Of a stretch of DNA of 61,816 nt, positions 15,879 to 26,000 are shown piece by piece. The notes under the pieces are model-generated. The model had not been told where the DNA came from, searched no databases, and worked only from the letters and a program-made list of their open reading frames with translations. Source of the stretch: Chloroflexota bacterium (GTDB lineage: Bacteria; Chloroflexota; UBA6077; CF-72); contig JAFAOS010000523.1 of assembly GCA_019247515.1 (NCBI GenBank), positions 1 through 61,816 on the forward strand. Direction: 5' to 3'. Each line of letters starts with the position of its first letter. The first letter of the stretch is position 1. The translations under genes were made by a program, and so were the position numbers.

Positions 15879-16463
15879 ATGCGCGACGTGCGCCACATTG
15901 AGCGGCGGCGGCAGTTGGGGCGGGATCTCGGCGACCCCCCGTATTCACCACAACAGCTCGGCGCACTCATCGACGATGTCCCGGACTTTCCCAAGAAGGG
16001 CATCATGTTCAAGGACATCACCACGCTGCTCAAGGACGCGCGCGCATTCAAAGCCTCGATCGACCAGTTGACCGAACTGGTGCGCGGCCATCATCCCGAG
16101 GTGGTGATTGGCATGGAGTCGCGGGGCTTCATCTTCGCGGCGCCGATTGCGTATCAACTCGAGGCGGGCTTCGTGCCGGTGCGCAAGCTCGGCAAGCTGC
16201 CCGGTGAGGTGATCAGCACCGAGTACGACCTGGAGTACGGCACCAACACGCTCGAGCTGCATTCGGACGCGATCTCGCCCGGCGAGCGGGTGCTGATCGT
16301 CGACGACTTGCTGGCGACCGGGGGCACGGTGTCCGCCACGATCGAGCTGGTCGAACGACTGCGGGGCGAGGTGGCCGCCGTGGCGTTCCTGGTCGAGCTG
16401 AAAGACCTGAAAGGCCGAGACCGCCTGGGCGGCTACGAGGTCATCTCGCTGATTCAGTTCTGA
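15879..16463 (+). CDS. apt: Adenine phosphoribosyltransferase
   Basis: Salvages adenine to AMP with PRPP. The family core is intact: IDDVPDFPKKGIMFKDIT near the N-terminus, ESRGFIFAAPIAYQL, RKLGKLPGEV, and the PRPP loop VLIVDDLLATGGT. The frame is open for 300 codons upstream, but that part is antisense to rmd. I chose ATG 15879 (194 residues), 10 bp after a TATCGT box; the family core starts about 28 residues in, so a later start is possible. It is followed by the mtn genes, whose MtnP releases adenine, the substrate of this enzyme. Confidence 0.94.
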   Translation: MRDVRHIERRRQLGRDLGDPPYSPQQLGALIDDVPDFPKKGIMFKDITTLLKDARAFKASIDQLTELVRGHHPEVVIGMESRGFIFAAPIAYQLEAGFVPVRKLGKLPGEVISTEYDLEYGTNTLELHSDAISPGERVLIVDDLLATGGTVSATIELVERLRGEVAAVAFLVELKDLKGRDRLGGYEVISLIQF

Positions 16464-16475
16464 GCGCTCGGCGAC

Positions 16476-16808
16476 TCAGACGCCACCGGGGACGTTGGGG
16501 ATGCTCGAGAGCCCCACGCCGCGATCTCGCTCGTCGGCGGCGTGCACGGCGGCTTGCGCGCCTACGGCGCCGTCCTGAATCTGGAACGAGAGCACACGGC
16601 CGTCTTCCAGCTCGAGCTCACCGCCCAGGAACGTGTGCGACTCGAACACCTGGTCGTCGGGAGTACCCGCGGGCACCACCAGCTGGATCTTGCCGCCGCG
16701 CACGTCGACGTCGACCGCCTCGTCGCCCTCGGCGTAATTGTCGAGCGATTGCGTCGGGTCGCCCGTGGGCTCGCCGACGAACGCTTCCTGTACGTTGCGT
16801 CGCCTCAT
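16476..16808 (-). CDS. Conserved-looking hypothetical protein
   Basis: A 110-residue acidic protein beginning MRRRNVQEAF. It has alternating hydrophobic/charged residues (GKIQLVVPAGTP, GGELELEDGRVLSFQIQDG) that suggest a small beta-rich domain, and a flexible tail ending in NVPGGV. A longer form from GTG 16841 is possible. I do not recognise a family. It lies between apt and mtnA in the opposite direction, with only 12 bp to the apt stop, and its upstream side abuts the mtnA promoter region. Confidence 0.55.
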   Translation of the reverse strand: MRRRNVQEAFVGEPTGDPTQSLDNYAEGDEAVDVDVRGGKIQLVVPAGTPDDQVFESHTFLGGELELEDGRVLSFQIQDGAVGAQAAVHAADERDRGVGLSSIPNVPGGV

Positions 16809-16860
16809 GACAAAGGTACGCTCCGCACGAAGCATGCCCACGTAAACTTAGCGGCGTCCA

Positions 16861-17922
16861 ATGCGCACGCTCGAATTCGACGCCAACGGTCCCGCTCTGG
16901 TACTCGTGGACCAGACGCGGCTTCCGCGTGAGACCGTCTACGTCACGTGTCGGAGCGCGGAGGACGTGGCCCACGCTATCCGCTCGATGCAGGTGCGCGG
17001 CGCGCCGGCGATCGGCGTCGCGGCCGCCTACGGCCTGGCCCTCGCAGCCCTCGCGCAGTCGACCGAGAACTCGGCCACGTTCATGGCCGCGCTGCAGAAA
17101 GCCGCCGAAGACCTGCGTCAAACCAGACCGACCGCGGTCAATCTCCAGTGGGCCCTCGACCGCGTCCTGCAGCGCGCGCGCACCACTCTGGGCGTCAAGG
17201 GCGTTAAGGCGGCGAAGCAAGGCGTCCTGGCGCTCGCCGATGAGATGGCGGACGAAGACGTCGCCGTCAATCGGCGCATTGGCGCGCACGGCCTGAGCCT
17301 GGTCTCGCCCAGCGCGAACATCCTCACCCACTGCAACGCGGGCGCGCTGGCGACCGTCGACTACGGCACCGCGCTGGGCGTCGTGCGAGCAGCCCACGAG
17401 GCCGGCCGCGACATCCACGTCTTCGTCGACGAGACGCGACCGTTCCTGCAAGGCGCGCGGCTCACCGCCTGGGAGCTGCAGCGGCTCGGCGTACCCATGA
17501 CGCTCATCACCGACAGCATGGCCGGCTACTTCATGAGCCGTGGCAAAGTCGACCTGGTGGTCGTCGGCGCCGATCGCATCGCGGCCAATGGCGACGTCGC
17601 CAACAAGATTGGCACGTATTCGGTCGCGGTGCTGGCCCGCGAAAACGGCGTCCCGTTCTATGTCGCGGCGCCGATTTCGACCATCGATCTGGCACTCGCC
17701 AGCGGCGCCGAAATACCGATCGAGGAGCGCGCGTCGCGCGAAGTGACCGAGGTGCTGGGTACTCCGATCGCTCCCGAGGGCGTCCAAGCCGCGCACCCGG
17801 CTTTCGATGTGACCCCGGCCAGACTGGTGACGGCCATCGTCACCGAGCGCGGCGTGTTGCGGCCCCCGTATTCCGAATCGCTCGCGGCCGCGGTCCGCGC
17901 GTACGAAACCGTCGTCGCGTAA
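16861..17922 (+). CDS. mtnA: Methylthioribose-1-phosphate isomerase
   Basis: Isomerises 5-methylthioribose-1-phosphate to the ribulose form in the methionine salvage pathway. It is 353 residues of the eIF2B-like fold. Conserved stretches are QVRGAPAIGVAAAYG, ILTHCNAGALATVDYGTALG with the catalytic Cys, VDETRPFLQGARLTAWEL, and VVVGADRIAANGDVANKIGTY with the catalytic Asp. ATG 16861 is preceded by a TAAACT box at 16843-16848, 12 bp away. The stop shares one base with the mtnP start (TAATG), so coupled translation is likely. Confidence 0.95.
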   Translation: MRTLEFDANGPALVLVDQTRLPRETVYVTCRSAEDVAHAIRSMQVRGAPAIGVAAAYGLALAALAQSTENSATFMAALQKAAEDLRQTRPTAVNLQWALDRVLQRARTTLGVKGVKAAKQGVLALADEMADEDVAVNRRIGAHGLSLVSPSANILTHCNAGALATVDYGTALGVVRAAHEAGRDIHVFVDETRPFLQGARLTAWELQRLGVPMTLITDSMAGYFMSRGKVDLVVVGADRIAANGDVANKIGTYSVAVLARENGVPFYVAAPISTIDLALASGAEIPIEERASREVTEVLGTPIAPEGVQAAHPAFDVTPARLVTAIVTERGVLRPPYSESLAAAVRAYETVVA

Positions 17923-18752
17923 TGGGCCTGCCCGAGCTCCTGCAACCCGTGGATCGGGCGGAGGTGGGTGTCTTCGGCGGCTCGGGCTTTTACAGCCTCA
18001 TGGAGGGTCCAGTCGAGCAGCTCTCGGTGCAGACGCCATACGGCGCGCCCAGCGACACGATCACCCTCGGGCGCATGGGCGACGTCAGAGTCGCGTTTCT
18101 GCCGCGCCACGGACCCCACCACCACCTGCCGCCGCACATGATCAACTACCGCGCCAATGTGTGGGCCATGGCCCAACTGGGGGTGACGCGCCTGATCGCG
18201 CCCACGGTGGCCGGCAGCCTGCAGCCGAGTGTCAAGCCCGGCGAGTTCGTGGTGTGCGATCAGTTCGTCGATCGCACCTATGCTCGGGAGCAGACCTACT
18301 ACGACGGCCCGCGCGTCGTCCACATCTCGAGCGCCGACCCGTATTGCCCTGACCTCCGAGTGCAATCGATCGAGGTCGGCCGCGGGCTGGGCATCCCCGT
18401 CCACGAGCGGGGTACGGTCGTGGTCATCCAGGGGCCCAGGTTTTCGACACGGGCTGAGAGCCAGTGGTTCTCGCGCCAGGGCTGGGAAGTCATCAACATG
18501 ACCCAGTACCCCGAGGTCGTCCTCGCCCGCGAGCTGGCGATGTGCTACGTCAACATTGCGCTGATCACCGACTACGACACCGGCCTGGAGGGCGAAGCCG
18601 GCATCGAGCCCGTCTCGGTCGCCGAGGTGGTGCAGGTCATGAATGCCAACAACGACCGCGTGCGGCGGCTCATCCAGGCGCTCGTGCCGCGGTTAGCCGG
18701 CCCGCGCGCCTGCCCGTGCGCGCGGGCGCTCGAAAACGCGGTCATCAGTTGA
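17922..18752 (+). CDS. mtnP: S-methyl-5'-thioadenosine phosphorylase
   Basis: Splits methylthioadenosine, the by-product of polyamine synthesis, into adenine and methylthioribose-1-phosphate. FGGSGFYSL is the phosphate-binding start, [20 protein letters not shown] the family signature, and VAGSLQP and FVDRTY lie in the base site. [18 protein letters not shown] follows toward the C-terminus. It is 276 residues. It overlaps both mtnA upstream and ahcY downstream. Its two products are handled by neighbours: MTR-1-P by MtnA and adenine by Apt. Confidence 0.94.
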   Translation: MGLPELLQPVDRAEVGVFGGSGFYSLMEGPVEQLSVQTPYGAPSDTITLGRMGDVRVAFLPRHGPHHHLPPHMINYRANVWAMAQLGVTRLIAPTVAGSLQPSVKPGEFVVCDQFVDRTYAREQTYYDGPRVVHISSADPYCPDLRVQSIEVGRGLGIPVHERGTVVVIQGPRFSTRAESQWFSRQGWEVINMTQYPEVVLARELAMCYVNIALITDYDTGLEGEAGIEPVSVAEVVQVMNANNDRVRRLIQALVPRLAGPRACPCARALENAVIS

Positions 18753-20005
18753 TGCTCGACATCACTGACCTGTCGCTGACCGAGGCCGGTCTGGCCCGCG
18801 TGCGCTGGGCTGAAGACCAGATGCCGGTCCTGCGCAGCATCCGCGAGCGCTTCAGCCGCGAAAAGCCGCTCGCCGGTCTGCGCATCGGCGCGTGTCTGCA
18901 CGTCACGACCGAAACGGCCAACCTGATGATCGCGCTCAAGGCCGCCGGCGCTTCGCTGGCGCTGTGCGCCTCGAATCCCCTGTCGACCCAGGATGACGTG
19001 GCGGCCGCCCTGGCCGGCGAGTTCGGCATCCCGACCTTCGCGGTCAAGGGCGAAGACGAGGAGACCTACTATCGTCACATCGAAGCCGTTCTCGCGACGC
19101 GGCCCAACATCACCATGGACGACGGCTGCGACCTCGTGAATGTCCTGCACACCCGCCACGCGGCGCAGTTGAGCGAGGTCCGCGGCGGCACGGAAGAAAC
19201 GACGACCGGTGTCATTCGCCTTCGGGCCATGGCGCGCGACGGTGAGCTCCGCTTTCCGGTGGTCGCCGTCAACGAAGCCCTGACGAAGCACATGTTCGAC
19301 AATCGCTACGGGACGGGCCAGAGCACGCTGGACGGCCTGATCCGTGCCACCAATCTCCTGCTGGCAGGTCGAACGTTCGTGGTGTGCGGCTATGGCTGGT
19401 GTGGACGCGGCCTGGCATCACGGGCGCACGGCATGGGCGCCCACGTCGTGGTCGCCGAAGTCGATCCAACCCGCGCGCTCGAAGCGCTGATGGACGGCTA
19501 CCGAGTGATGCCGCTCGTCGAGGCGTGCAAGATCGCCGATGTCGTGATCACGGTCACCGGTGACGTCAACGTGGTGGACGCGCAGCACTTCCAGGCCATG
19601 AAAGACGGCTGCATCGTGGCCAACTCGGGGCACTTCGACGTGGAAATCAATATTCCGGCGCTGGTCGACCTGTCTCGCGCGCACCGACCGGTGCGTCAGT
19701 TCGTCGAGGAGTACGAGCTGCGCGACGGGCGCCGAGTGTACCTGCTGGCCGAGGGGCGACTGCTCAACCTGTCATCCGCCGAGGGCCACCCGGCGGCGGT
19801 GATGGACATGAGCTTCGCCAACCAGGCGCTGTGCGCCGTGTACATCGCCCAGAACGCCGACCTGCTGGCGCCAGGCGTGTACGACGTGCCCGAGGACATC
19901 GACAAGGAGGTGGCCCGCCTGAAGCTGGCCAGCCTGGGCGTCCGCATCGACGAGCTGACCGAAGAGCAGAGGCGGTACCTGGCCAGCTGGGAAGCCGGAA
20001 CATAA
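18752..20005 (+). CDS. ahcY: Adenosylhomocysteinase
   Basis: Hydrolyses S-adenosylhomocysteine to adenosine and homocysteine, relieving product inhibition of methyltransferases. Recognisable parts are HVTTETANL near residue 50, [16 protein letters not shown], the NAD domain with [12 protein letters not shown] and [11 protein letters not shown], and NSGHFDVEI. At 417 residues it has the shorter bacterial form. ATG 18752 shares a base with the mtnP stop (TGATG); the frame open further upstream is a shadow of mtnP. No SAH riboswitch is possible here because the start is inside mtnP. Confidence 0.95.
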   Translation: MLDITDLSLTEAGLARVRWAEDQMPVLRSIRERFSREKPLAGLRIGACLHVTTETANLMIALKAAGASLALCASNPLSTQDDVAAALAGEFGIPTFAVKGEDEETYYRHIEAVLATRPNITMDDGCDLVNVLHTRHAAQLSEVRGGTEETTTGVIRLRAMARDGELRFPVVAVNEALTKHMFDNRYGTGQSTLDGLIRATNLLLAGRTFVVCGYGWCGRGLASRAHGMGAHVVVAEVDPTRALEALMDGYRVMPLVEACKIADVVITVTGDVNVVDAQHFQAMKDGCIVANSGHFDVEINIPALVDLSRAHRPVRQFVEEYELRDGRRVYLLAEGRLLNLSSAEGHPAAVMDMSFANQALCAVYIAQNADLLAPGVYDVPEDIDKEVARLKLASLGVRIDELTEEQRRYLASWEAGT

Positions 20006-20019
20006 CGCGCCGGTGACCG

Positions 20020-20117
20020 CCTGTCCCTGTGGGAGAGGCCGCGCGCAGCGCGGGTGAGGGATCGCTGTTGTGCTCGTATGTAGCCCTCACCCCGGCCCTC
20101 TCCCAGAGGGAGAGGGA
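20020..20117. repeat. REP-like inverted pair, copy B
   Basis: Same arrangement as 8796-8892: CCTGTCCCTGTGGGAGAGG with GGTGAGGG, then after a 25-30 bp loop the inverted CCCTCACCCC ... CTCTCCCAGAGGGAGAGG module. It sits between the converging 3' ends of ahcY and the methyltransferase gene, a typical REP position. Confidence 0.85.
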
Positions 20118-20118
20118 G

Positions 20119-21060
20119 TCAGGCGAGTCGCACTGCGCGGACCTTCAGGTAGGGCCGCGTGCCGCGGGCGACGGGAAAGTCCTGCGGCGGCTCGTGCCAC
20201 CGCTCCAGCACCTCGCCTCGGCGCTCGGCGAGCGACAGGCCCTCGTCCAGCCACGCTTCGAAGCGTGCCTCGGTCGTCTGGGCGTGGTTGCTCGCGGCCA
20301 GCAGACAGCCGCCGCGAGAAACGATGCGCGCCGCGGCGGCCGCCAGGCGCGGATAATCGCGGGTCACCGAAAACGGGGTGGAGCTGAAGCTGGGCGGGTC
20401 GACGATCACCAGGTCAAACGTCTCAGAGCGTCGGGCGAAGCGATGCAGCCAGTCGAAGGCGTCGCCGTAGATGAAGTCACGCGAATCCACCTGTAACGCG
20501 TTGAGCGCGAAGTTGGCTTTGCCCCGCTCGAGGTACGGCCGCGAGACGTCGACGTTCACCACGCGCTGCGCGCCGCCCAGCATCGCGCACACCCCGAGCG
20601 AGCACGTGTAGGCGAACAGGTTCAGGACGGAGCGCCCAGAGCTCACTGAGCGGAGCCAGGCGCGCACGTCGCGCATGTCCAGGAACAGACCCGCCGACAG
20701 ACCCGCCGAAGGACGTACCTCGTATCTGACGCCGTGCTCCAAAACTTCCGCACGCTCGTGGCGTGCACCCCACGCGGGTTGCTCGGGCGCGAGCTCCCGC
20801 CGCTCCTGCTCGGAGAGCCGGGCGGCTGCCGGAGGATGCACCTTCACGTACGCCGTCGAACACCAGCGTGAGACCTCCACCTGCAGCTCCGACAGCCACC
20901 GCTCCGCCAAGCCGTGAGAGTCCGCGTGGATCACCGCCACCTCCGCGTAGCGGTCGACGGCCAGACCCGCAACGCCGTCAGCCGCGCCGTGGACCAGCCG
21001 GTACGCATCCAGGCCATCGACCCCCGAAAGTGCCGCGCGCCGCGCGACGGCCTCAGCGAT
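20119..21060 (-). CDS. SAM-dependent RNA methyltransferase, RlmI-like (start codon unresolved)
   Basis: A class I methyltransferase of the COG1092 group, whose E. coli member RlmI makes m5C in 23S rRNA. SAM motif I reads VLNLFAYTCSLGVCAMLGGA, and the catalytic-region motif is LVIVDPPSFS. Upstream of the first in-frame GTG (20940) the frame still encodes RLVHGAADGVAGLAVDRY, a conserved family stretch, so that GTG is too late. Back to the preceding in-frame stop there is no ATG, GTG or TTG. An ATC at 21060-21058 overlaps the ABC transporter stop and would give 313 residues. The PUA domain of RlmI is missing. The target RNA is not predictable. Confidence 0.8.
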   Translation of the reverse strand: MAEAVARRAALSGVDGLDAYRLVHGAADGVAGLAVDRYAEVAVIHADSHGLAERWLSELQVEVSRWCSTAYVKVHPPAAARLSEQERRELAPEQPAWGARHERAEVLEHGVRYEVRPSAGLSAGLFLDMRDVRAWLRSVSSGRSVLNLFAYTCSLGVCAMLGGAQRVVNVDVSRPYLERGKANFALNALQVDSRDFIYGDAFDWLHRFARRSETFDLVIVDPPSFSSTPFSVTRDYPRLAAAAARIVSRGGCLLAASNHAQTTEARFEAWLDEGLSLAERRGEVLERWHEPPQDFPVARGTRPYLKVRAVRLA

Positions 21061-23011
21061 ACGAGGCGGCCTGGAGATTGAACAGCTCCGCGTAGCGCCC
21101 GCCGAGCGCCACCAGCTCGTCGTGCGTCCCCGACTCGATCAATCGCCCGTGCTCGAAGACCAGGATGCGATCGGCGCGGCGCACCGTCGAGAAGCGGTGC
21201 GAGATGAAGATCGCCGTCCGCCCGTGCGCCAGCTCCCGCATCCGCGAAAACAGCTCGTATTCGGCCTTGGCGTCCAGCGCGGCCGATGGCTCGTCCAGGA
21301 TCAGGATCTGCGCCTGGCGCATGAACGCCCGACCGAGGGCCACTTTCTGCCACTCGCCACCGCTCAGATTGACACCGCCGTCGAACCACTTGCCCAGCAC
21401 TGTGTCGTAGCCCTGCGGCAGCGCTTCGATGACCGAGGAAGCGCCGCTTTTGACGGCGGCGTCGGTGATGGCGGGCATCTCATCCAGGTGCTCGACGCGG
21501 CCCACGCCGATGTTTTCGCGAGCGCTGAATTGATACGAGACATAGTCCTGAAAGAGCACGCCGAATTCGTTGCGCAGCGCGTCGGGGTCGTACTCGCGCA
21601 CGTCGTGTCCGTCGATCAGCACCTGGCCCGACTGGGGGTCGTAGAGTCGCGCCAGCAGCTTGACGAGCGTCGTCTTGCCGGCGCCGTTGTGTCCGACGAT
21701 CGCGACGGTTTCGCCTGGCTCGATGCAGAAGCTGACGTCGTCCAGCGCCGGCTCGTCCTTGCCTTCGTAGGTGTACGTGACGTTACGAAACTCGATGCCC
21801 TGCTGAATGGGTCGCCCGAACGGGATCGGGTGGGCGGGCGCGCGCACCACCGGCGTGAAGTCGAGCAGTTCGAATAGCGTCTGCAGATACAGCTGGTGCT
21901 CGTACATGGACTGCAGCGCGCCGAGCACGGCCGAAAAGGCCTGCGAGACGCCGTCCGCCGCCTGGACATACATTGTCAGACCACCCACGCTGATCGCCCC
22001 TGCCAGCGTCCGATACGCGACATACAGAAAGGTCAAGCCGCTGGTCAGCACCGTGAGCATCGACCACGCGGCTCCCGCGACATAACGGCGGATGACCAGC
22101 GCGCGCATTTCGACGTAGTAGCGGCGAAAAAGGTTCGAAAAGCGCTCGATGAAGAAGTCGCCCAACGTGAAAAGCTTGATCTCTTTGTTGTAGATGTCGG
22201 TCGTGAGCAGGTTCGTCAGATAATTCATCATGCGCCGCAGCGGGGATTGCCAGCGCATCAACTGGTAGCCGTGCCAGCCGTAGCGCGCGCCAGAGATGAA
22301 GGCGGGGATGGGCGCGACGAGCGCCGCCACGGCGATGAACCAGTCCAGGCCGACCAGCAGGGCCAGCAACGAAACGAAGGTCAGGATTTGCCGAATGAGC
22401 ATGAACGCCGTTTGAACCATCTGCACGGGACGGTAGGCTGCCTCACGCTGAACGGTCTGCAGCAGGTCGTAGAACTGGGGGCGCTCGAAGAACACCAGGT
22501 CGAGCTCGTTGGCGTGGCGCATGACCAGCAGCTGAATGCGGTTGGCAACCTGCTCCTGGAGCAATTGCTGGCAGATGTTGGAGGCGGTGCTCGCGACATT
22601 GCTGAAAGCGCCGATCGCGAACTGCAACAAGACGAGAGCGGCGACCTGCGGCAGCGCGGCGGTGCCGGTTCCGTTGGTAACCGCCGCGACGACCGCGTCG
22701 ACCAGCAGCTTGGAGAGCCACACGCGCAGCGCGGGCACGAAGCCCTGCGCGAGGTTGAGCAGCGCCAGGGCGAGCGTCAACCCGGGGTTGGCGTCCCAGA
22801 CGAGCCCGAGCACCCGCCGAAAACCGTGCCACGTGGTTCTGGCATTCGCCCAGAGCAGGCGGAAGGTGAACCTGGCGCCACCGGCGGACGAGGGCGGGAC
22901 GAACGCCGGTAGCGGCGTGCCGTTGCTTGTGTCTGTGAGGCCGACCCGCGCGGCCGCCTCGTGTCGCGCGCGACGTGCCTGACGAGGTCCGCCAGGACCG
23001 CCGTTCATCAT
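21053..23011 (-). CDS. ABC transporter, fused permease and ATP-binding protein
   Basis: A 652-residue half-transporter of the exporter type. The six-span membrane domain covers about residues 60-370. The nucleotide-binding domain has Walker A GHNGAGKTT (Lys446), signature LSGGEWQKVALGRA, Walker B ILILDEPSAALD and the switch His in IFISHRFSTV. It would act as a homodimer or with another half-transporter; no partner is adjacent. The basic, Arg/Ala-rich N-terminal 30 residues are not part of the fold. The substrate is unknown; peptides, lipids or drugs are all possible. The 3' end overlaps the methyltransferase frame. Confidence 0.9.
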   Translation of the reverse strand: MMNGGPGGPRQARRARHEAAARVGLTDTSNGTPLPAFVPPSSAGGARFTFRLLWANARTTWHGFRRVLGLVWDANPGLTLALALLNLAQGFVPALRVWLSKLLVDAVVAAVTNGTGTAALPQVAALVLLQFAIGAFSNVASTASNICQQLLQEQVANRIQLLVMRHANELDLVFFERPQFYDLLQTVQREAAYRPVQMVQTAFMLIRQILTFVSLLALLVGLDWFIAVAALVAPIPAFISGARYGWHGYQLMRWQSPLRRMMNYLTNLLTTDIYNKEIKLFTLGDFFIERFSNLFRRYYVEMRALVIRRYVAGAAWSMLTVLTSGLTFLYVAYRTLAGAISVGGLTMYVQAADGVSQAFSAVLGALQSMYEHQLYLQTLFELLDFTPVVRAPAHPIPFGRPIQQGIEFRNVTYTYEGKDEPALDDVSFCIEPGETVAIVGHNGAGKTTLVKLLARLYDPQSGQVLIDGHDVREYDPDALRNEFGVLFQDYVSYQFSARENIGVGRVEHLDEMPAITDAAVKSGASSVIEALPQGYDTVLGKWFDGGVNLSGGEWQKVALGRAFMRQAQILILDEPSAALDAKAEYELFSRMRELAHGRTAIFISHRFSTVRRADRILVFEHGRLIESGTHDELVALGGRYAELFNLQAASYR

Positions 23012-23033
23012 CGAAATACTGTGCTGGATGATC

Positions 23034-26000
23034 TCACGCGGGGGCGAGCGCGGGCGTCATTACATCGGGTAGCTCGGGCGTCCCCATTCTGGGCAGCGCC
23101 GCCACCAGCGCATACAGTCGCTCCATCCAGCCGTTGCCGCTGCCGCGCGCAAAACGGATCTGGTTGCTCCCACGCTTAAGCCCCCCACCCGCGGCGCGCG
23201 ACAACTGATCGAAGTTCAGGGCTGGCAAGCGGTCGAATTTGACGATCACCTCGTCGGGCGTCGCCATCAAGGCTTCAACGCCGGCTTCGGCAGCCCGCAG
23301 TCGCAAGCTGGTGAGATACACGAGCTGCTGGGCAGGCTCGGCCAGGGCGCCGAACCGATCTTCGACCTCGCTCACCAGGCTCGCCAGCTGATCGTCTTCT
23401 TCGACCGCCGAAAAGCGCTGGTACAGCCGCAGGCGTACTGGATCGTCGGTCACATACTCGGGTGGGATGAAGGCGTTGATGGGCAGGTCGAGTGAGGGCC
23501 AGGCGCGCTCGAATGGCAGACGCGCCGCACCATCCTGGCGCGCCTTGAGCAGGTCGACCTGCTCGGCCAGCAAGCGCGTATACAGGTCGAAGCCCACCGC
23601 GGCGATGTGCCCGCTCTGTGCCGCGCCCAGCAGGTTGCCGGCGCCTCTGATCTCGAGGTCCTTCATCGCGATGCGCATGCCCGCGCCGAGCTCGGTCGCC
23701 TCGAAGATCGTCTTCAGGCGCTCCTCCGCAACCTCGCTGAGCGCCATATCCTTGCCGTACAGCAGATAGGCATACGCGCGGCTCGCGCTGCGCCCGACGC
23801 GCCCTCGCAATTGATATAGCTGCGCCAGGCCGAAGCGGTGGGCGCTGTTGATGACCAGCGTGTTGGCGTTGGGGATGTCCAGGCCTGACTCGATGATGGT
23901 CGTACACACCAGGACGTCGGACTCACCCTCCGCGAAGGCGAGCATGGTTTTTTCGAGCTGGTCCTCGGGCATCTGCCCATGCGCGACCGCGATCTGGGCT
24001 TCAGGCACGAGCCGGCGCAGGCGATTGGCGATCGTTTCGATGCCCTGCACCCGGTTGTTGACAAAGTAGACCTGTCCGCCGCGATCGATCTCGCGCAGGA
24101 TGGCTTCCTGGACGAGCCCATCGTCGTATTCGGTGAGGTACGTCCGCACCGGCAGGCGGGCCTCCGGTGCCGTCTCGAGCACGCTCATGTCGCGCACGCC
24201 CACCAGACCCATGTGGAGCGTGCGGGGAATGGGTGTCGCGGTGAGCGTCAGCACGTCGACCTCGCGGCGTAACTGCTTCAGTCGCTCCTTGTGGGCGACG
24301 CCAAAGCGCTGCTCCTCGTCGATGACGACCAGGCCCAGGTCCTTGAACTCCACGTCACGCTGCACCAGCCGGTGGGTGCCGATGCAGATGTCGACACTGC
24401 CGTTGGCCAGTCCGGCGATGATCTCGCGCTGTTCCTTTTCAGAGCGAAACCGCGAGAGCATCTCGACTTTGACGGGGAACGCCCCGAGACGATCGCGGAA
24501 CGTGTTGAAGTGCTGCTGGGCGAGCACGGTTGTCGGCACCAGGACCGCTACCTGGCGTCCGTCCTGAACCGCTTTGAAGGCGGCGCGCAGGGCGATCTCG
24601 GTCTTGCCGAAGCCGACGTCGCCGACCAGCAGACGGTCCATCGGCCGCGGCGAGTGCATGTCGGCCTTGACGTCCTGGATCGCCTGCTCCTGGTCGGGTG
24701 TCTCCTCGTAGGGGAAGCTGCCCTCGAGCTCCAGCTGCCACGGTGTGTCCTCGGGGTAGGCGTGGCCTTCCAGCGCGGCGCGCGCGCCATAGAGCTCCAT
24801 CAACTCCTGGGCGAGATCACGAACCGAGCGGCGGACCCGCGCCTTGGCCCGCACCCACTCGCCGCTCCCGAGGCGGGTCAGCGCCGGGTCCGCGTCGCCG
24901 GAGCCGATGTACCGCCCGACGCGGTCCGCCTGCGAGATCGGGACATACAGGTTGTCGCCTTCGGCGTAGTGCAGGAGCAGGAATTCGGCGTGGCCGGGTA
25001 GCTCGAGCGTTGGCTCCTGACCGGGCGCGCTGCCGACGGGCGTGCGGACCAGTCCGCCGTAGCGGGCAATGCCGTGGTCGACGTGGACCACGAGATCACC
25101 TTCCTGCAGGTCGGCGATGAAGGACTCCCGCGCCGCGGCGGCGCGCTGCGAGGCGAGCCGACGTGTCGGCGCGGAACGGCGCTGCTTGCTCCAGCCGAAG
25201 ATCTCGCTGTCGGTAAACAGCGACAGGCCAAGCTCGTCGGAGACCCAGCCTTCGCGCAACAGCCCGTGCATCAGCTCGACGCGTCGCGGAGGATCACTCA
25301 GCGTGTCGTGCGGCGTCGCGCCGACGCCCTGCTCGGTCAGCAGCTCCGACAGCCGACTGGCCTGCTGACTGACGACGATGGTCGTGTGCTTGCCTTCGAC
25401 CACGTCCGTGAGGAACGGCTCGAGCCGACTGCCGTACCTGGGAGCGTGCGCAAACGGCAAGCCTGCGACATCCGGATCGAAGCGCACCTCCACGCTCTCG
25501 GCCCTGACCGTGCGCAGCGCCTCGCGCCAGGGTCGATACGGCCGCGCCATGCCGGGCGGCAGCTCGCCTCTGTCCAGCAGGTCGGTATGGAGCTGCTCGA
25601 CCTGTTCTTCGAACTCCTCTGCGAACCGCCGCAGCGCCTCGGGCTCCTCGAGCGCGATGACGCCGTCTTCGCCGAGGTAGTCTACGAGCGTGGCGGCGCC
25701 CAGAAAGCCGCGGTACAGCTCGAGCGCCGCGAACGCATGGCTGCCCTCGCGCAGCAAGCGCAGGTCGCGCGCGAAGGCGTCCACGAACTGCGGCCGCAGG
25801 TCATCGAGACTGAGCGCGAGACCGAGGGGCCTGGGCAGCACCTCGTGGGCCGGCCCGATCGCGGCCGACTCGAGCTGCTCAGTCGAGCGCTGTGTCGCCG
25901 GATCGAACAGGCGGATGGTGTCAACCTCGTCGCCCCAGAGCTCGATGCGCAGCGGCTCCCCGCCGGGCGGGTAGACGTCGAGGATCCCGCCGCGCCGGCT

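Noticed and set aside
14931-16463. A 510-codon plus-strand open frame ending with apt
   Set aside because: The first 300 codons are antisense to rmd and have no recognisable family; only the last about 190 codons are adenine phosphoribosyltransferase, so the gene starts near 15879.
21053-21389. Extra minus-strand frame over the ABC transporter end
   Set aside because: Arg/Gly-rich shadow of the transporter; it does not contain the methyltransferase N-terminus.
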